Source: Bacteroidota bacterium | GTDB lineage: Bacteria; Bacteroidota; Bacteroidia; Chitinophagales; Chitinophagaceae | Assembly: GCA_947457075.1 (NCBI GenBank) | Contig: CANGUG010000004.1 | Location: 62,001-126,000 of the forward strand | Direction: 5' to 3' | DNA: 64,000 nucleotides | In this document: piece by piece, positions 36,878 to 45,169 of the stretch | Position numbering within the stretch: the first letter of the stretch is position 1 | Layout: each line of letters begins with the position of its first letter | Notes under the pieces: model-generated | The model's input: the letters and a program-made list of their open reading frames with translations, nothing else | What the model was told of the DNA's origin: nothing | Database searches by the model: none | Position numbers and translations under genes: made by a program

Positions 36878-37930
36878 ATGGCTACAAAGAAACCAGCGCC
36901 TAAAAAAGCGGCACCAGCGAAAAAGGCGGCACCTGCAAAAAAAGCAGCGCCAGCAAAAAAAGCGGCACCAGCCAAAAAGGCGGCACCCGCTAAAAAAGCA
37001 GCTCCTGTAAAAAAAGCGGCTCCCGCTAAAAAAGCAGCGCCAGCTAAGAAAGCGGCACCAGCGAAAAAGGCGGCACCCGCTAAGAAAGTGGCTCCTGTAA
37101 AAAAGGCAGCACCCGCTAAAAAAGCAGCGCCAGCAAAAAAAGCAGCACCTGCTAAAAAAGCGGCTCCTGTAAAAAAAGTAGCACCTGCAAAAAAAGCGGC
37201 GCCAGCGAAAAAGGCAGCACCTGCTAAAGTAGTAGCTAAAGCACCAGTAAAAGCGGCACCGGCTAAAAAAGCGGCGCCTGCTAAAGTAGTTGCTAAAGCC
37301 CCTGTTAAGGCAGCCCCTGCAAAACCTGCCCTTCCAGCGAAGCCAGTTGAAAAATACGTACCTCCTGCAAAGCCAGTACCTAAAATACCTACACCACCTG
37401 TAAAGCCAGTGCGTAAAGCAGCTGAGCCCATTAAAGATGTAAAGGTACCTAAGATCAATGCAAAAAGCAGTGTACCTTATCAACCAGGGTATGTACCTAT
37501 GGAAAAAAGAAAAGAAGTTGAAAGATCAACTGAGACTTTAGTGAAATATTCAGATGCGGAGTTAGCGGAATTCAAAGAAATAATTACCCGCAAATTAGAT
37601 GCAGCAAAAAAAGAATTAGTTTACTTGCAAGGAATCATTACTCGTAAGGATGAACTTGGAGGAGACAATGATGATGCTAGATACATGACCATGGAAGACG
37701 GTAGCGTAAGTATGGAAAGAGAGCAATTGGGTCAAATGGCAAGTCGTCAAATTACTTTTATTGACCACTTAGAAAAAGCCTTGATGCGTATCGAAAACAA
37801 AACATACGGTATTTGTCGTGTGACTGGTTTATTAATTGATAAAGCGCGTTTAAAAGCGGTTCCTCATGCAACTTTAAGCTTAGAAGCAAAATTAGGCTAC
37901 GTGAAAAATAGCCCTAATGTTCCTGAGTAA
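36878..37930 (+). CDS. Histone H1-like Lys/Ala/Pro repeat tail fused to DksA/TraR-like domain
   Basis: 350 residues from ATG 36878, 2 nt after ileS. Residues 1-200 are a disordered, highly basic tail; residues 9-116 consist of exactly 18 tandem KKAAPA-type hexapeptides, and the tail continues with KVVAKAPVKAAPAK and proline-rich units. This resembles eukaryotic H1 C-terminal tails and bacterial histone-like proteins. Residues about 205-350 form the DksA/TraR-type coiled coil and finger, in the Bacteroidota version KTYGICRVTGLLIDKARL-KAVPHATLSLEAK, with only one Cys of the usual zinc-finger four. The protein probably binds DNA through the tail and RNA polymerase (or another partner) through the DksA-like part. 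The large minus-strand ORFs here are repeat artefacts. Confidence 0.88.
   Translation: MATKKPAPKKAAPAKKAAPAKKAAPAKKAAPAKKAAPAKKAAPVKKAAPAKKAAPAKKAAPAKKAAPAKKVAPVKKAAPAKKAAPAKKAAPAKKAAPVKKVAPAKKAAPAKKAAPAKVVAKAPVKAAPAKKAAPAKVVAKAPVKAAPAKPALPAKPVEKYVPPAKPVPKIPTPPVKPVRKAAEPIKDVKVPKINAKSSVPYQPGYVPMEKRKEVERSTETLVKYSDAELAEFKEIITRKLDAAKKELVYLQGIITRKDELGGDNDDARYMTMEDGSVSMEREQLGQMASRQITFIDHLEKALMRIENKTYGICRVTGLLIDKARLKAVPHATLSLEAKLGYVKNSPNVPE
36902..37225 (+). repeat. Imperfect 18-bp coding tandem repeat (18 units)
   Basis: Eighteen consecutive 18-bp units encode KKAAPA, KKAAPV, KKVAPV or KKVAPA. Units differ mainly at synonymous third positions (gcg/gca/gct, cca/cct/ccc), so the array is old or diversified rather than freshly amplified. 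It could still vary in copy number between strains. Confidence 0.9.
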
Positions 37931-37960
37931 TAATGAATGGTGTGAACCTTGGAAATAATG

Positions 37961-37988
37961 AAAAGCCTCGATTCGTCGGGGCTTTTTT
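37961..37988. terminator. Bidirectional terminator between convergent genes
   Basis: AAAGCCTCGA / TCGGGGCTTT hairpin with a TTCG tetraloop, one G-T pair, A-rich on one side and T-rich on the other. It separates the DksA-like gene from the convergent ABC exporter gene. Confidence 0.8.
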
Positions 37989-37995
37989 AATGTAG

Positions 37996-39813
37996 TTATT
38001 TCACCTCCTGCATATCAATCAACTTACGGTAATAACCGTTTTGAGCAATCAGGGTGTCATGGTTGCCGCGTTCTACAATGCTTCCTTTTTGTAATACAAT
38101 AATTTCGTCCGCGTGACGAATGGTTGAAAGTCTATGTGCAATGACAATTGAAGTTCTATTTTGCATCATATTGTTAATTGCATCTTGCACCAGTTTTTCA
38201 CTTTCAGTATCCAATGCGGAAGTCGCCTCGTCTAAAATTAAAATTGGCGGATTTTTTAATACTGCTCTTGCAATGGTTAAACGTTGACGTTCCCCTCCAC
38301 TTAATTTACTTCCTCTATCACCAATGATGGTGTTAAAGCCATCTTCCTTCTTCAAAATAAAATCGTAGGCATTGGCAATTTTTGCAGCAGCGATTATTTC
38401 TGCCTCAGTCGCATCGGGCTTGCCTAATGCAATATTGGCGGATATGGTGTCATTGAATAATATGGGTTCCTGGGTGACAATGCTAATTTGTTGCCTTAAA
38501 CTATGTAAACTATACTCTTTTATATTTTTGCCATCAATTAATAATTCACCTCCAGTCACATCATGAAAACGGGGTACTAAATCAGCCAATGTGCTTTTTC
38601 CTGCACCGGATGAGCCAACTAATGCAATGGTTTTACCCTTTTCAATAGTAAGGTTAATATTGTTTAGGATACTAATATCTTGATAAGAGAATTGAATATG
38701 ATTAAACTGAATTGAATGACTAAATCCATTTAGTTCAATTGGATTTTTATGCTCATCTACCACAATTGGTGCTTCTAAAACCTCGTTGAGTCTATCTAAA
38801 GTAGCCACGCCACGATTCACATTGTACACCGCTTGTGACAAGGCTTTTGCAGGATTGATAATTTGAGAAAATAAAGCAACATAACCGATAAATGAACTAC
38901 CTGAAAGTATTTCACCACTCAATACCAATTTACCTCCAAACCACAAAACGCAACAAAGTATAATTACGCCTAAGGATTCAGAAAGTGGAGACGCTAAATC
39001 GCGGCGGTATAAAATTTTATTCTTGATTAAAAATATTTCATCTACCAGACTAAAAAAACTTTTCTTCACCTTATGCTCCGCATTGAATGCTTTTATGATT
39101 CTCAAGCCTGTTAAAGTTTCTTCCATCTGCGACATAATTTCTCCCCACTTCACTTGCGCCTTATTGGTTTGTTTTTTTAAACTTCTACCAATTCTCCCTA
39201 CAATCAAACCTGCAAGGGGCAATAAAACAAAAACAAATAAAGTAAGCTTTACGCTTATTGCAAAAAGCACAATAATAATCCCAATAATATTCAAAGGCTC
39301 TTTAATCATGCCTTCTAATGCACAAATAATGGATGATTCCAATTCAGCAATATCATTAGAGGATCTACTTAAAATATCTCCCTTTCTTTGCTCCGTAAAA
39401 TAGCCAATAGGCAATTGCAATACTTTATTGTATAATAATTTTGAATATTTCCTGGTTACCGCATTTCGAATAGGGGCCAAAAAATAAAAGGCAAGGTATA
39501 GGAATAAATTTTTTAGCAAAACGGCTGCAATAATTCCAAAACAAATCCAACCCAAGGCATTTACTTTACCATGTTGGGCAATATTCACTTGAAGGAAATT
39601 ATAAAGCATGTCTTTTAAACTTCCTGCGCCGGCAGTTGCTTGTTTGACCACCCCAGTTAGTTCAGTACTTCCAAAAATGAGGTCCATAAAGGGCATCAAC
39701 ATACTCAAGGAAAAAAGGCTGAATATTATAGAAAGGGTAATAAATACCGAGTACAGGCTCATGTGAACCTTGTATTCCTTGATATAACTAATAATTCTAA
39801 AAAATTTCTTCAT
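37996..39813 (-). CDS. MsbA-type ABC exporter (fused permease-ATPase)
   Basis: 605 residues from ATG 39813 (MKKFFRIISYIKEYK); the listed TTG at 39843 adds an unlikely leader. An N-terminal six-helix type I ABC exporter domain is followed by the ATPase with Walker A GSSGAGKSTL, signature LSGGERQR, Walker B ILILDEATSALD and the H-loop IAHRLSTIRHAD. The length and half-transporter layout match MsbA, which flips lipid A core, but the class also includes lipid and drug exporters. It is divergent from rbfA. MsbA is a reasonable but not proven assignment, so no symbol is given. Confidence 0.88.
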   Translation of the reverse strand: MKKFFRIISYIKEYKVHMSLYSVFITLSIIFSLFSLSMLMPFMDLIFGSTELTGVVKQATAGAGSLKDMLYNFLQVNIAQHGKVNALGWICFGIIAAVLLKNLFLYLAFYFLAPIRNAVTRKYSKLLYNKVLQLPIGYFTEQRKGDILSRSSNDIAELESSIICALEGMIKEPLNIIGIIIVLFAISVKLTLFVFVLLPLAGLIVGRIGRSLKKQTNKAQVKWGEIMSQMEETLTGLRIIKAFNAEHKVKKSFFSLVDEIFLIKNKILYRRDLASPLSESLGVIILCCVLWFGGKLVLSGEILSGSSFIGYVALFSQIINPAKALSQAVYNVNRGVATLDRLNEVLEAPIVVDEHKNPIELNGFSHSIQFNHIQFSYQDISILNNINLTIEKGKTIALVGSSGAGKSTLADLVPRFHDVTGGELLIDGKNIKEYSLHSLRQQISIVTQEPILFNDTISANIALGKPDATEAEIIAAAKIANAYDFILKKEDGFNTIIGDRGSKLSGGERQRLTIARAVLKNPPILILDEATSALDTESEKLVQDAINNMMQNRTSIVIAHRLSTIRHADEIIVLQKGSIVERGNHDTLIAQNGYYRKLIDMQEVK

Positions 39814-39882
39814 ATACAAACTATTCCACGGAATAATCAGCAAAGTAACTAATTTTACAGCGAATCAACGATTTTGATTATT

Positions 39883-40227
39883 ATGGAAGAAGGTAAAAGA
39901 CAGAAACAAGTAGCTGGGGCCATTCAGAGCACCATGAATGATATATTTTTAAAATTAGGCCTCAACATAGTGGATGGTGGAATGGTATCTATCTCCTCGG
40001 TCAAAGTGACGCCCGATTTATTGGAAGCCAGAATATACCTTAGCTTATTTCAGGTTTCGGACCAGGCTGCTTGCTTCAAAAAAATCCAATCTCAGGCCTG
40101 GGAAATTAAAAAGCGATTAGGGGAGGAAATGAAACACCAGCTTAGGAGAATCCCTGTATTGCATTTTTATTTAGACGACACATTGGATTATGTGTTTAAA
40201 ATGGAAGAGATTTTTAAAACCTTATAA
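39883..40227 (+). CDS. rbfA: Ribosome-binding factor A
   Basis: 114 residues from ATG 39883 (MEEGKRQKQVAGAIQ); the ORF track began at a TTG 9 nt earlier. RbfA helps 30S subunit maturation, particularly the 5' helix of 16S rRNA and cold adaptation. The KH-type fold pattern is seen: helical N-terminus, VSISSVKVTPDLLEARIYLSLFQ, and the terminal RRIPVLHFYLDDTLDYVFKMEEIF. The stop is directly followed by the GTG of the FtsX-like permease gene, so the two are coupled. Confidence 0.92.
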   Translation: MEEGKRQKQVAGAIQSTMNDIFLKLGLNIVDGGMVSISSVKVTPDLLEARIYLSLFQVSDQAACFKKIQSQAWEIKKRLGEEMKHQLRRIPVLHFYLDDTLDYVFKMEEIFKTL

Positions 40228-41445
40228 GTGTATCTTTTATTTGCTTGGCGATATTTTAGAGGCAAGTATGCTTTTCAAGCAATACAAATTATTGTTTGGG
40301 TAAGTGTTTTTGCAATAGCCATTGGCACTGCCGCCCTCATTACTATTTTGAGCGTATCCAACGGATTCACTTCAGTGGTGAAAACCCTGTATGCCGACTT
40401 TTATGCCGATGTTAGAGTGACCCCCAAAGAAGGTAAATATTTTACAATTACGGATGCTCAATTTTCAAAACTTAAGTCCATCCAAGGTGTTCAAGCAGTG
40501 AGTAAAGTAATTGAGAATAGGGCGCTACTCATGAAGGACGGATACCAAGCAGTAGCCTTAGTAAAGGGAGTTGATACCAATTATGGTCGTATCAATCAAG
40601 TAAGTAAATACTTGAAAAGAGGATCATATGCTATTGGTGATTTGGATAAACCAATGTTGTTAATGGGCATTGGCATTGAGCAGAAATTAGGTTTATTTCA
40701 AAATGAGGTAGGAGATACTGTACAAATGTATGCAGTGAATAGATCAGGCAAAGTAATCACACAGCTAGGGCAACTTAATTCGCTGAGTGCACAGGAAGCA
40801 GGGTCTTTTTCAGTACAACAGGAATTTGATGATCAATATGTTTTTACCAATACAGCATTTGCACAATATTTATTTGATTTGCAACCCAATGAAATTTCTG
40901 CCATTGAGTTTTCAGTACCAATGCAGGAGGATAAAGTAGTTACTGCTATACAAGAAATACTGGGTCCCGGTTTTTTAGTACGCAATAAGTATCAGCAAAA
41001 TATTGATTTATATAGAATCATGCAAGCAGAAAAATGGATTATATTTTGCATACTGGCCTTAGTTATGGTAGTGGCCTCCTTTAATTTAGTGGGCGCATTA
41101 ACCATGCTTGTTTTAGAAAAACAAAAGGATATACATGTACTCAATGCAATGGGTGCAACCGCCTGGGATGTGCAGAAAATATTTTTGATGTTATCGGCAG
41201 TGATGGCCTTACTAGGTGCATTTATTGGAGGCGGCATTGCAAGTTTATTTATCTGGTTACAGCATAAATTTCACCTTATCAAATTAGGAGGAAGCTCCTT
41301 TATCATTGACTATTACCCCATTGAGCCCATGGTAATTGACTATGTGGCCATTATGTTATTGGTTGTATTTATTGCAATACTGGCAGGGTGGATTCCTTCT
41401 AGAAAAGCAGCTGCAAAAATTTATGAAGGCGTTGGGAATCAATAA
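40228..41445 (+). CDS. FtsX/LolC-E-type permease
   Basis: 405 residues from a GTG start immediately after the rbfA stop. The topology is that of lipoprotein-releasing permeases: one N-terminal membrane helix (IIVWVSVFAIAIGTAALITIL), a large periplasmic MacB-like domain (about residues 45-260), then three membrane helices (CILALVMVVASFNLVGALTMLVL etc.) with the FtsX motif KQKDIHVLNAMGATAWDVQKIF. It probably acts with a LolD-like ATPase to extract lipoproteins from the inner membrane. No ATPase gene is adjacent. The first copy of the 100-bp repeat begins one base after its stop. Confidence 0.85.
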   Translation: MYLLFAWRYFRGKYAFQAIQIIVWVSVFAIAIGTAALITILSVSNGFTSVVKTLYADFYADVRVTPKEGKYFTITDAQFSKLKSIQGVQAVSKVIENRALLMKDGYQAVALVKGVDTNYGRINQVSKYLKRGSYAIGDLDKPMLLMGIGIEQKLGLFQNEVGDTVQMYAVNRSGKVITQLGQLNSLSAQEAGSFSVQQEFDDQYVFTNTAFAQYLFDLQPNEISAIEFSVPMQEDKVVTAIQEILGPGFLVRNKYQQNIDLYRIMQAEKWIIFCILALVMVVASFNLVGALTMLVLEKQKDIHVLNAMGATAWDVQKIFLMLSAVMALLGAFIGGGIASLFIWLQHKFHLIKLGGSSFIIDYYPIEPMVIDYVAIMLLVVFIAILAGWIPSRKAAAKIYEGVGNQ

Positions 41446-41652
41446 GGGCTATTAAAAATTAGCCCTTATTGATTTTCCCTTTTTTTGATTTTTACTACTT
41501 TTCACTATCGTTCAAATTTTTTCAAAATTTTGAACGTCAGTAGTAGGGCTATTAAAAATTAGCCCTTATTGATTTTCCCTTTTTTTGATTTTTACTACTT
41601 TTCACTATCGTTCAAATTTTTTCAAAATTTTGAACGTCAGTAGTAGGGCTAT
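41446..41652. repeat. Exact 100-bp tandem duplication with hairpins
   Basis: Copy 1 is 41446-41545, copy 2 is 41546-41645, identical over all 100 bases, and the first 7 bases of a third copy follow (GGGCTAT). Each unit contains a terminator-like hairpin (GGGCTA / TAGCCC then T-rich) and a second, longer hairpin from TACTAC to GTAGTA enclosing CGTTCAAA / TTTGAACG. In copy 1 the first stem extends to 11 bp into the permease stop codon. No ORF or transposase is present. It is a recent duplication of an intergenic terminator unit. Confidence 0.95.
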
Positions 41653-41687
41653 AAAAAAACCGCAAGGTTTAATTGCGGCTTTTTAAT
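41653..41687. terminator. Bidirectional terminator before the transketolase half
   Basis: AAAACCGCAA / TTGCGGCTTTT hairpin with A-rich and T-rich flanks, between the convergent permease and transketolase genes. Confidence 0.75.
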
Positions 41688-41702
41688 ATTATTTCAAAAG
41701 GA

Positions 41703-42542
41703 TTAGTAGTCTCCTAAGGTTTCTTCTAATTGACTTAAGGCATTGGCTAATTGTTCATCGTTAGGGGCAATGCCATGCCACTCGTGTCCGGTTTCCATAA
41801 AATCAACGCCTTTGCCCATTACTGTTTTCATCAAAATAACGATAGGCTTGCCTTGACCGGTTAATGATTTTGCTTTTTCTAAAGTACTTACAATCTCCTC
41901 CATATTATGTCCGTCCATATGCAACACCGTCCAATGAAATGCCTTGAATTTTTCTTCTAAATTATCTAGGTTCAATACTTTGCTTAAAGGACCATCAATT
42001 TGTTGGCCGTTCACATCGATAGTGGCGATATAGTTGTCCACTTTATTATGGGCAGCAAACATAATGGCTTCCCAATTTTGACCTTCCTGTAACTCACCAT
42101 CACCATGTAAAGAATAAACAATACGATCGTCTGCTTTGTATTTTTTTGAAAGTGCAGCACCAATGGCCACACTCATTCCTTGTCCTAGTGAACCACTTGC
42201 AATACGAATACCAGGTAGTCCTTCATGGGTAGTAGGATGACCTTGTAAACGAGAATTTATTTTACGGAAAGTAGCAAGTTCTTTTACATCAAAATAACCT
42301 GAACGAGACAAAACTGAATAAAAAACGGGAGAGATATGGCCGTTAGACAAAAAGAATAAATCTTCATTTTTGCCATCCATTTTAAAATCGGTATCCTTCT
42401 TTAATACTTTAAAATAAAGTGCAGTTAAAAAGTCAGTACAACCTAAAGAACCTCCAGGGTGACCGCTTTGTTGTGCATGAACCATTCTTACAATGTCTCT
42501 TCTTACTTGAGAAGCAATTTTAGTTAATTCTGATGTTGCCAT
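41703..42542 (-). CDS. Transketolase N-terminal (TPP-binding) subunit
   Basis: 279 residues from ATG 42542 (MATSELTKIASQVRRD); the listed start at 42659 lies beyond the promoter box and inside the divergent frr gene. Split transketolases consist of an N-terminal TPP/metal-binding subunit and a C-terminal pyrimidine/C subunit. This is the N half: HAQQSGHPGGSLGCTDFLTALYF, then the TPP motif GDGELQEGQNWEA and VDNYIATIDVNGQQIDG. It ends at LEETLGDY as usual for the half-enzyme. The C-terminal partner is normally adjacent; here the neighbours are frr and a permease, so the partner must be elsewhere. Confidence 0.9.
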   Translation of the reverse strand: MATSELTKIASQVRRDIVRMVHAQQSGHPGGSLGCTDFLTALYFKVLKKDTDFKMDGKNEDLFFLSNGHISPVFYSVLSRSGYFDVKELATFRKINSRLQGHPTTHEGLPGIRIASGSLGQGMSVAIGAALSKKYKADDRIVYSLHGDGELQEGQNWEAIMFAAHNKVDNYIATIDVNGQQIDGPLSKVLNLDNLEEKFKAFHWTVLHMDGHNMEEIVSTLEKAKSLTGQGKPIVILMKTVMGKGVDFMETGHEWHGIAPNDEQLANALSQLEETLGDY

Positions 42543-42560
42543 ATAATAGGGTATTGGTGG

Positions 42561-42568
42561 CAAAGATA
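42561..42568 (-). promoter_or_regulatory. -7 box TATCTTTG for the transketolase gene
   Basis: Exact TAnnTTTG match on the minus strand, 18 nt upstream of the ATG at 42542. Confidence 0.5.
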
Positions 42569-42606
42569 GATAAAAAAAAGACTTATGGAGAATACGATGA
42601 TTTGCG

Positions 42607-42614
42607 TAGCTTTG
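42607..42614 (+). promoter_or_regulatory. -7 box TAGCTTTG for frr
   Basis: Exact TAnnTTTG match, 19 nt upstream of the frr ATG. It lies 38 bp from the divergent transketolase box, so the two promoters face away from each other in a compact region. Confidence 0.5.
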
Positions 42615-42633
42615 TAAATTCAAATTATTGATT

Positions 42634-43197
42634 ATGTCAGAGGAATTAAAAAAAATCACGACCGAAGCGGAAGCAGGTATGAAAAAGGCGATTAATTACC
42701 TGGAAATAGAAATTTCTAAAATCAGAGCCGGAAAAGCAAGCCCTTCCATTTTAGAAGGAGTGAATGTTGATTATTATGGCACACCTACACCAATTAGTCA
42801 GGTAGCCAATGTGCAGGTTTTAGACACTAGAACCATTAGCATCCAACCTTGGGAAAAAAACATGTTGGCCTTAATTGAAAGAGCTATTATGGCTGCGAAT
42901 ATTGGTATTACTCCACAAAATGATGGGGTGAATATTCGTTTATTCATGCCTCCATTAACCGAAGAACGTCGTAAAGAATTATATAAAAAAGCGGCAGGAG
43001 AAGGCGAACATAGTAAAGTAGCTATCAGAAATATAAGAAGAGACCATATTGAAAAAGTGAAGAAAGTGCAAAAAGACGGAGCAAGTGAAGATATTTGTAA
43101 GGGCGCAGAAGAAGAAATACAAGCCCTGACCGATAAGCATATTGCTTTAGTGGACAAACACCTTGAAGCAAAAGAAAAAGAAATAATGACGGTATAA
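42634..43197 (+). CDS. frr: Ribosome recycling factor
   Basis: 187 residues from ATG 42634; the listed TTG is two codons earlier. RRF with EF-G splits the post-termination ribosome. The sequence has the coiled-coil N-terminus (MKKAINYLEIEISKIRAGKASPSIL), the beta domain (DYYGTPTPISQVANVQVLDTRTISIQPWE) and the helical return (RRDHIEKVKKVQKDGASEDICKGAEEEIQ). Full length and standard. pyrH, its frequent neighbour, is not here. Confidence 0.97.
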   Translation: MSEELKKITTEAEAGMKKAINYLEIEISKIRAGKASPSILEGVNVDYYGTPTPISQVANVQVLDTRTISIQPWEKNMLALIERAIMAANIGITPQNDGVNIRLFMPPLTEERRKELYKKAAGEGEHSKVAIRNIRRDHIEKVKKVQKDGASEDICKGAEEEIQALTDKHIALVDKHLEAKEKEIMTV

Positions 43198-43219
43198 ACT
43201 CAAAAAATTTATTGGAACG

Positions 43220-43254
43220 AAGCCCTCTTTACTTATTGTTTGGAGGGCTTTTTT
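43220..43254 (+). terminator. Terminator after frr
   Basis: AAGCCCTC / GAGGGCTT hairpin followed by TTTTT. It overlaps the last codons of the convergent EamA gene, so part of it is coding on the minus strand. Confidence 0.75.
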
Positions 43255-44132
43255 ATGAAATTTAAATTCCCTCTGTTCACAATATAAACACCCAGTAAGA
43301 TGACCCCTAAACAAATAAGCTGTTTAAAGCTTAAGGATTCGCCATCAATTAACCCCCAGCCCACTGCAACAATTGGTATGCCATAAGTGACCATTGATCC
43401 AAATAAAATACCTGCCCTTTTCACTAAAAAATAAAATAAGATAGTGGCAATTGAAGTACCCACAATTCCCAAAATACTACTGGCCATTAATGATTTAATT
43501 ACGGCAGGGTTATGTAATGAGTAATTAAAAAAGCCTGTAAAATATAAAACCGCAAAACTTGGGATTACTAAAAATGCAAAAGCCAATGAGGCTATATTTA
43601 GGGAGCCTAAATTTTGCATATACCTACCCACCAAATTGACATTAATTCCATAAAGTAGTGTAGCTAAAAGTACTAAACCAGCAAAGGATAAATTATGCAA
43701 GCTCACATCCTTGCCTGATGCCAATAAAAAACTAAGACCAATAAAGCCAATAATCATCCCCAACACTTTTACCCAACTTGTATTTACTTTAAAAAAAAGT
43801 ACGCCAACAATAATGGTAAACAAGGGGGTTAGGGAGTTTAATATACCTGCTAAGGAACTATCTATTTCGGTTTCGGCAATACAAAATAAAAAGGCGGGGA
43901 TAAAATTGCCTAAAAAGCCAGTTAACAATACTAGCCCCATTTTTGCCCTTGGAATTAATTGAATGGCTTTGTAAGCAAAAGGGAGTAAAATCAAACCAGC
44001 GGAAAGCATTCTAAGAGAGGCCACCTGGTAGGGGCTGAAAGATTTCAAGCCTTCTTTCATCAGTATAAAGGAGCTGCCCCAAACAAGGGCTAAAAGGGCA
44101 AAAACCAACCAATTGGTCCACTTAGCATGCAT
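43233..44132 (-). CDS. EamA/DMT-superfamily transporter
   Basis: 299 residues, ATG at 44132, ten predicted membrane segments in two repeats of five. The first repeat starts LVFALLALVWGSSFILMKEGLKSFSPYQVASLRML, the classic EamA/RhaT N-terminal motif; the second ends with GWGLIDGESLSFKQLICLGVILLGVYIVNRG. Members export amino acids or other small metabolites; the substrate cannot be read from sequence. Convergent with frr, divergent from scpA. Confidence 0.9.
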   Translation of the reverse strand: MHAKWTNWLVFALLALVWGSSFILMKEGLKSFSPYQVASLRMLSAGLILLPFAYKAIQLIPRAKMGLVLLTGFLGNFIPAFLFCIAETEIDSSLAGILNSLTPLFTIIVGVLFFKVNTSWVKVLGMIIGFIGLSFLLASGKDVSLHNLSFAGLVLLATLLYGINVNLVGRYMQNLGSLNIASLAFAFLVIPSFAVLYFTGFFNYSLHNPAVIKSLMASSILGIVGTSIATILFYFLVKRAGILFGSMVTYGIPIVAVGWGLIDGESLSFKQLICLGVILLGVYIVNRGNLNFIKKPSKQ

Positions 44133-44234
44133 TCAATAATAATTTGTCCAAAGATGCTCCATTTTTCCTTAAAAGTGGATAAATAATTGCCTATTTATGG
44201 GGAATTTAAAGAGGTTTGCTTTTCTTTGTAGCCT

Positions 44235-45110
44235 ATGAGTCAGCATGCTAATTATTCGATAAAAGTGGACCAATTTGAGGGGCCATTCGACCTATTGTTA
44301 TTTTTTATTGAAAGAGATGAGATGGATATTTATAATATTCAAATCACTAAAATTATCAACGACTTTTTAGACTTCATTCATCATCAGGATAAACTGAATA
44401 TTGAGTTAAGTAGTGAATTTATTTTATTTGTTTCTACCCTGATGCGCATTAAGGCAAAATTATTATTGCCTAGAAAAGAAATTGATGCACAAGGAAACGA
44501 AATTGATCCAAGACAAGAATTAATTGACAAGATTTTAGAGTATAAAAAATACAAGGAAGCAGCAGTTCAAATGGCCGATTTGGAAGCCATGAGAATGTTG
44601 ATGATGAAGCGTGGAAATATTCAAAAAGAAATGTCCATGGTGGGCGAGGAAGCTGCGGAGGGCACGGAATTGCAAACAGTTACTTTATTTAAATTGATGA
44701 AGTCATTTGAAAAAGTAATGTTGCGCTTGCAAGATCGTCAATTCAAACCTGTTCACACGGTTGTTCGCTATAATTATACCATGGAGGGAAGTAGAGAACA
44801 TGTGTTAACCTTGGTGGAGCAAGAAAAAACAGTATCCTTTGAAAAAGTATTTGATTTATGTCAGGATCGCGTGCACGCTTTGTTTTTATTCTTATCTATT
44901 CTTGAACTTTCTCAACAAAAATATATGAAGTTGATGGTGGGAGAGGGCAGAAATAATTTTATTATCGAATGGAATGAGAACAGAGCCGATGATTTAGAAC
45001 CTGGGCATGTTGATACATTTGATGCTTGGGAAACCAAGTCCGACTTAGAGGCGTTTAAAGACAATCCAACATCCACTGCAGAAGGTGATTTTGATCCAAG
45101 CTTAAATTAA
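44235..45110 (+). CDS. scpA: Segregation and condensation protein A
   Basis: 291 residues from ATG 44235. ScpA is the kleisin of the bacterial SMC-ScpAB condensin. The N-terminal kleisin motif FEGPFDLLLFFIERDEMDIYNIQITKI and the following DFIHHQDKLNIELSSEFILFVSTLMRIKAKLLLPR are diagnostic. The C-terminal winged-helix part (VSFEKVFDLCQDRVHALFLFLSILELSQQKYMKL) binds the SMC head. scpB is not adjacent. The following 59 nt to dxs contain no convincing terminator. Confidence 0.93.
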   Translation: MSQHANYSIKVDQFEGPFDLLLFFIERDEMDIYNIQITKIINDFLDFIHHQDKLNIELSSEFILFVSTLMRIKAKLLLPRKEIDAQGNEIDPRQELIDKILEYKKYKEAAVQMADLEAMRMLMMKRGNIQKEMSMVGEEAAEGTELQTVTLFKLMKSFEKVMLRLQDRQFKPVHTVVRYNYTMEGSREHVLTLVEQEKTVSFEKVFDLCQDRVHALFLFLSILELSQQKYMKLMVGEGRNNFIIEWNENRADDLEPGHVDTFDAWETKSDLEAFKDNPTSTAEGDFDPSLN

Positions 45111-45169
45111 CGGGACAATTTACAAACCTTTTGGATTGCAAGGTTAAAGGCGGATGTATAAGTAAATTT

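Noticed and set aside
36742-37483. Large minus-strand ORFs (238 and 241 residues, Ala/Phe/Gly and Arg/Cys/Phe-rich)
   Set aside because: They are reverse-frame shadows of the KKAAPA repeat; their composition follows directly from the 18-bp coding repeat and the end of ileS.
41446-41652. 100-bp repeats as CRISPR or insertion sequence
   Set aside because: The copies are directly contiguous with no spacers, and no cas or transposase gene is present.
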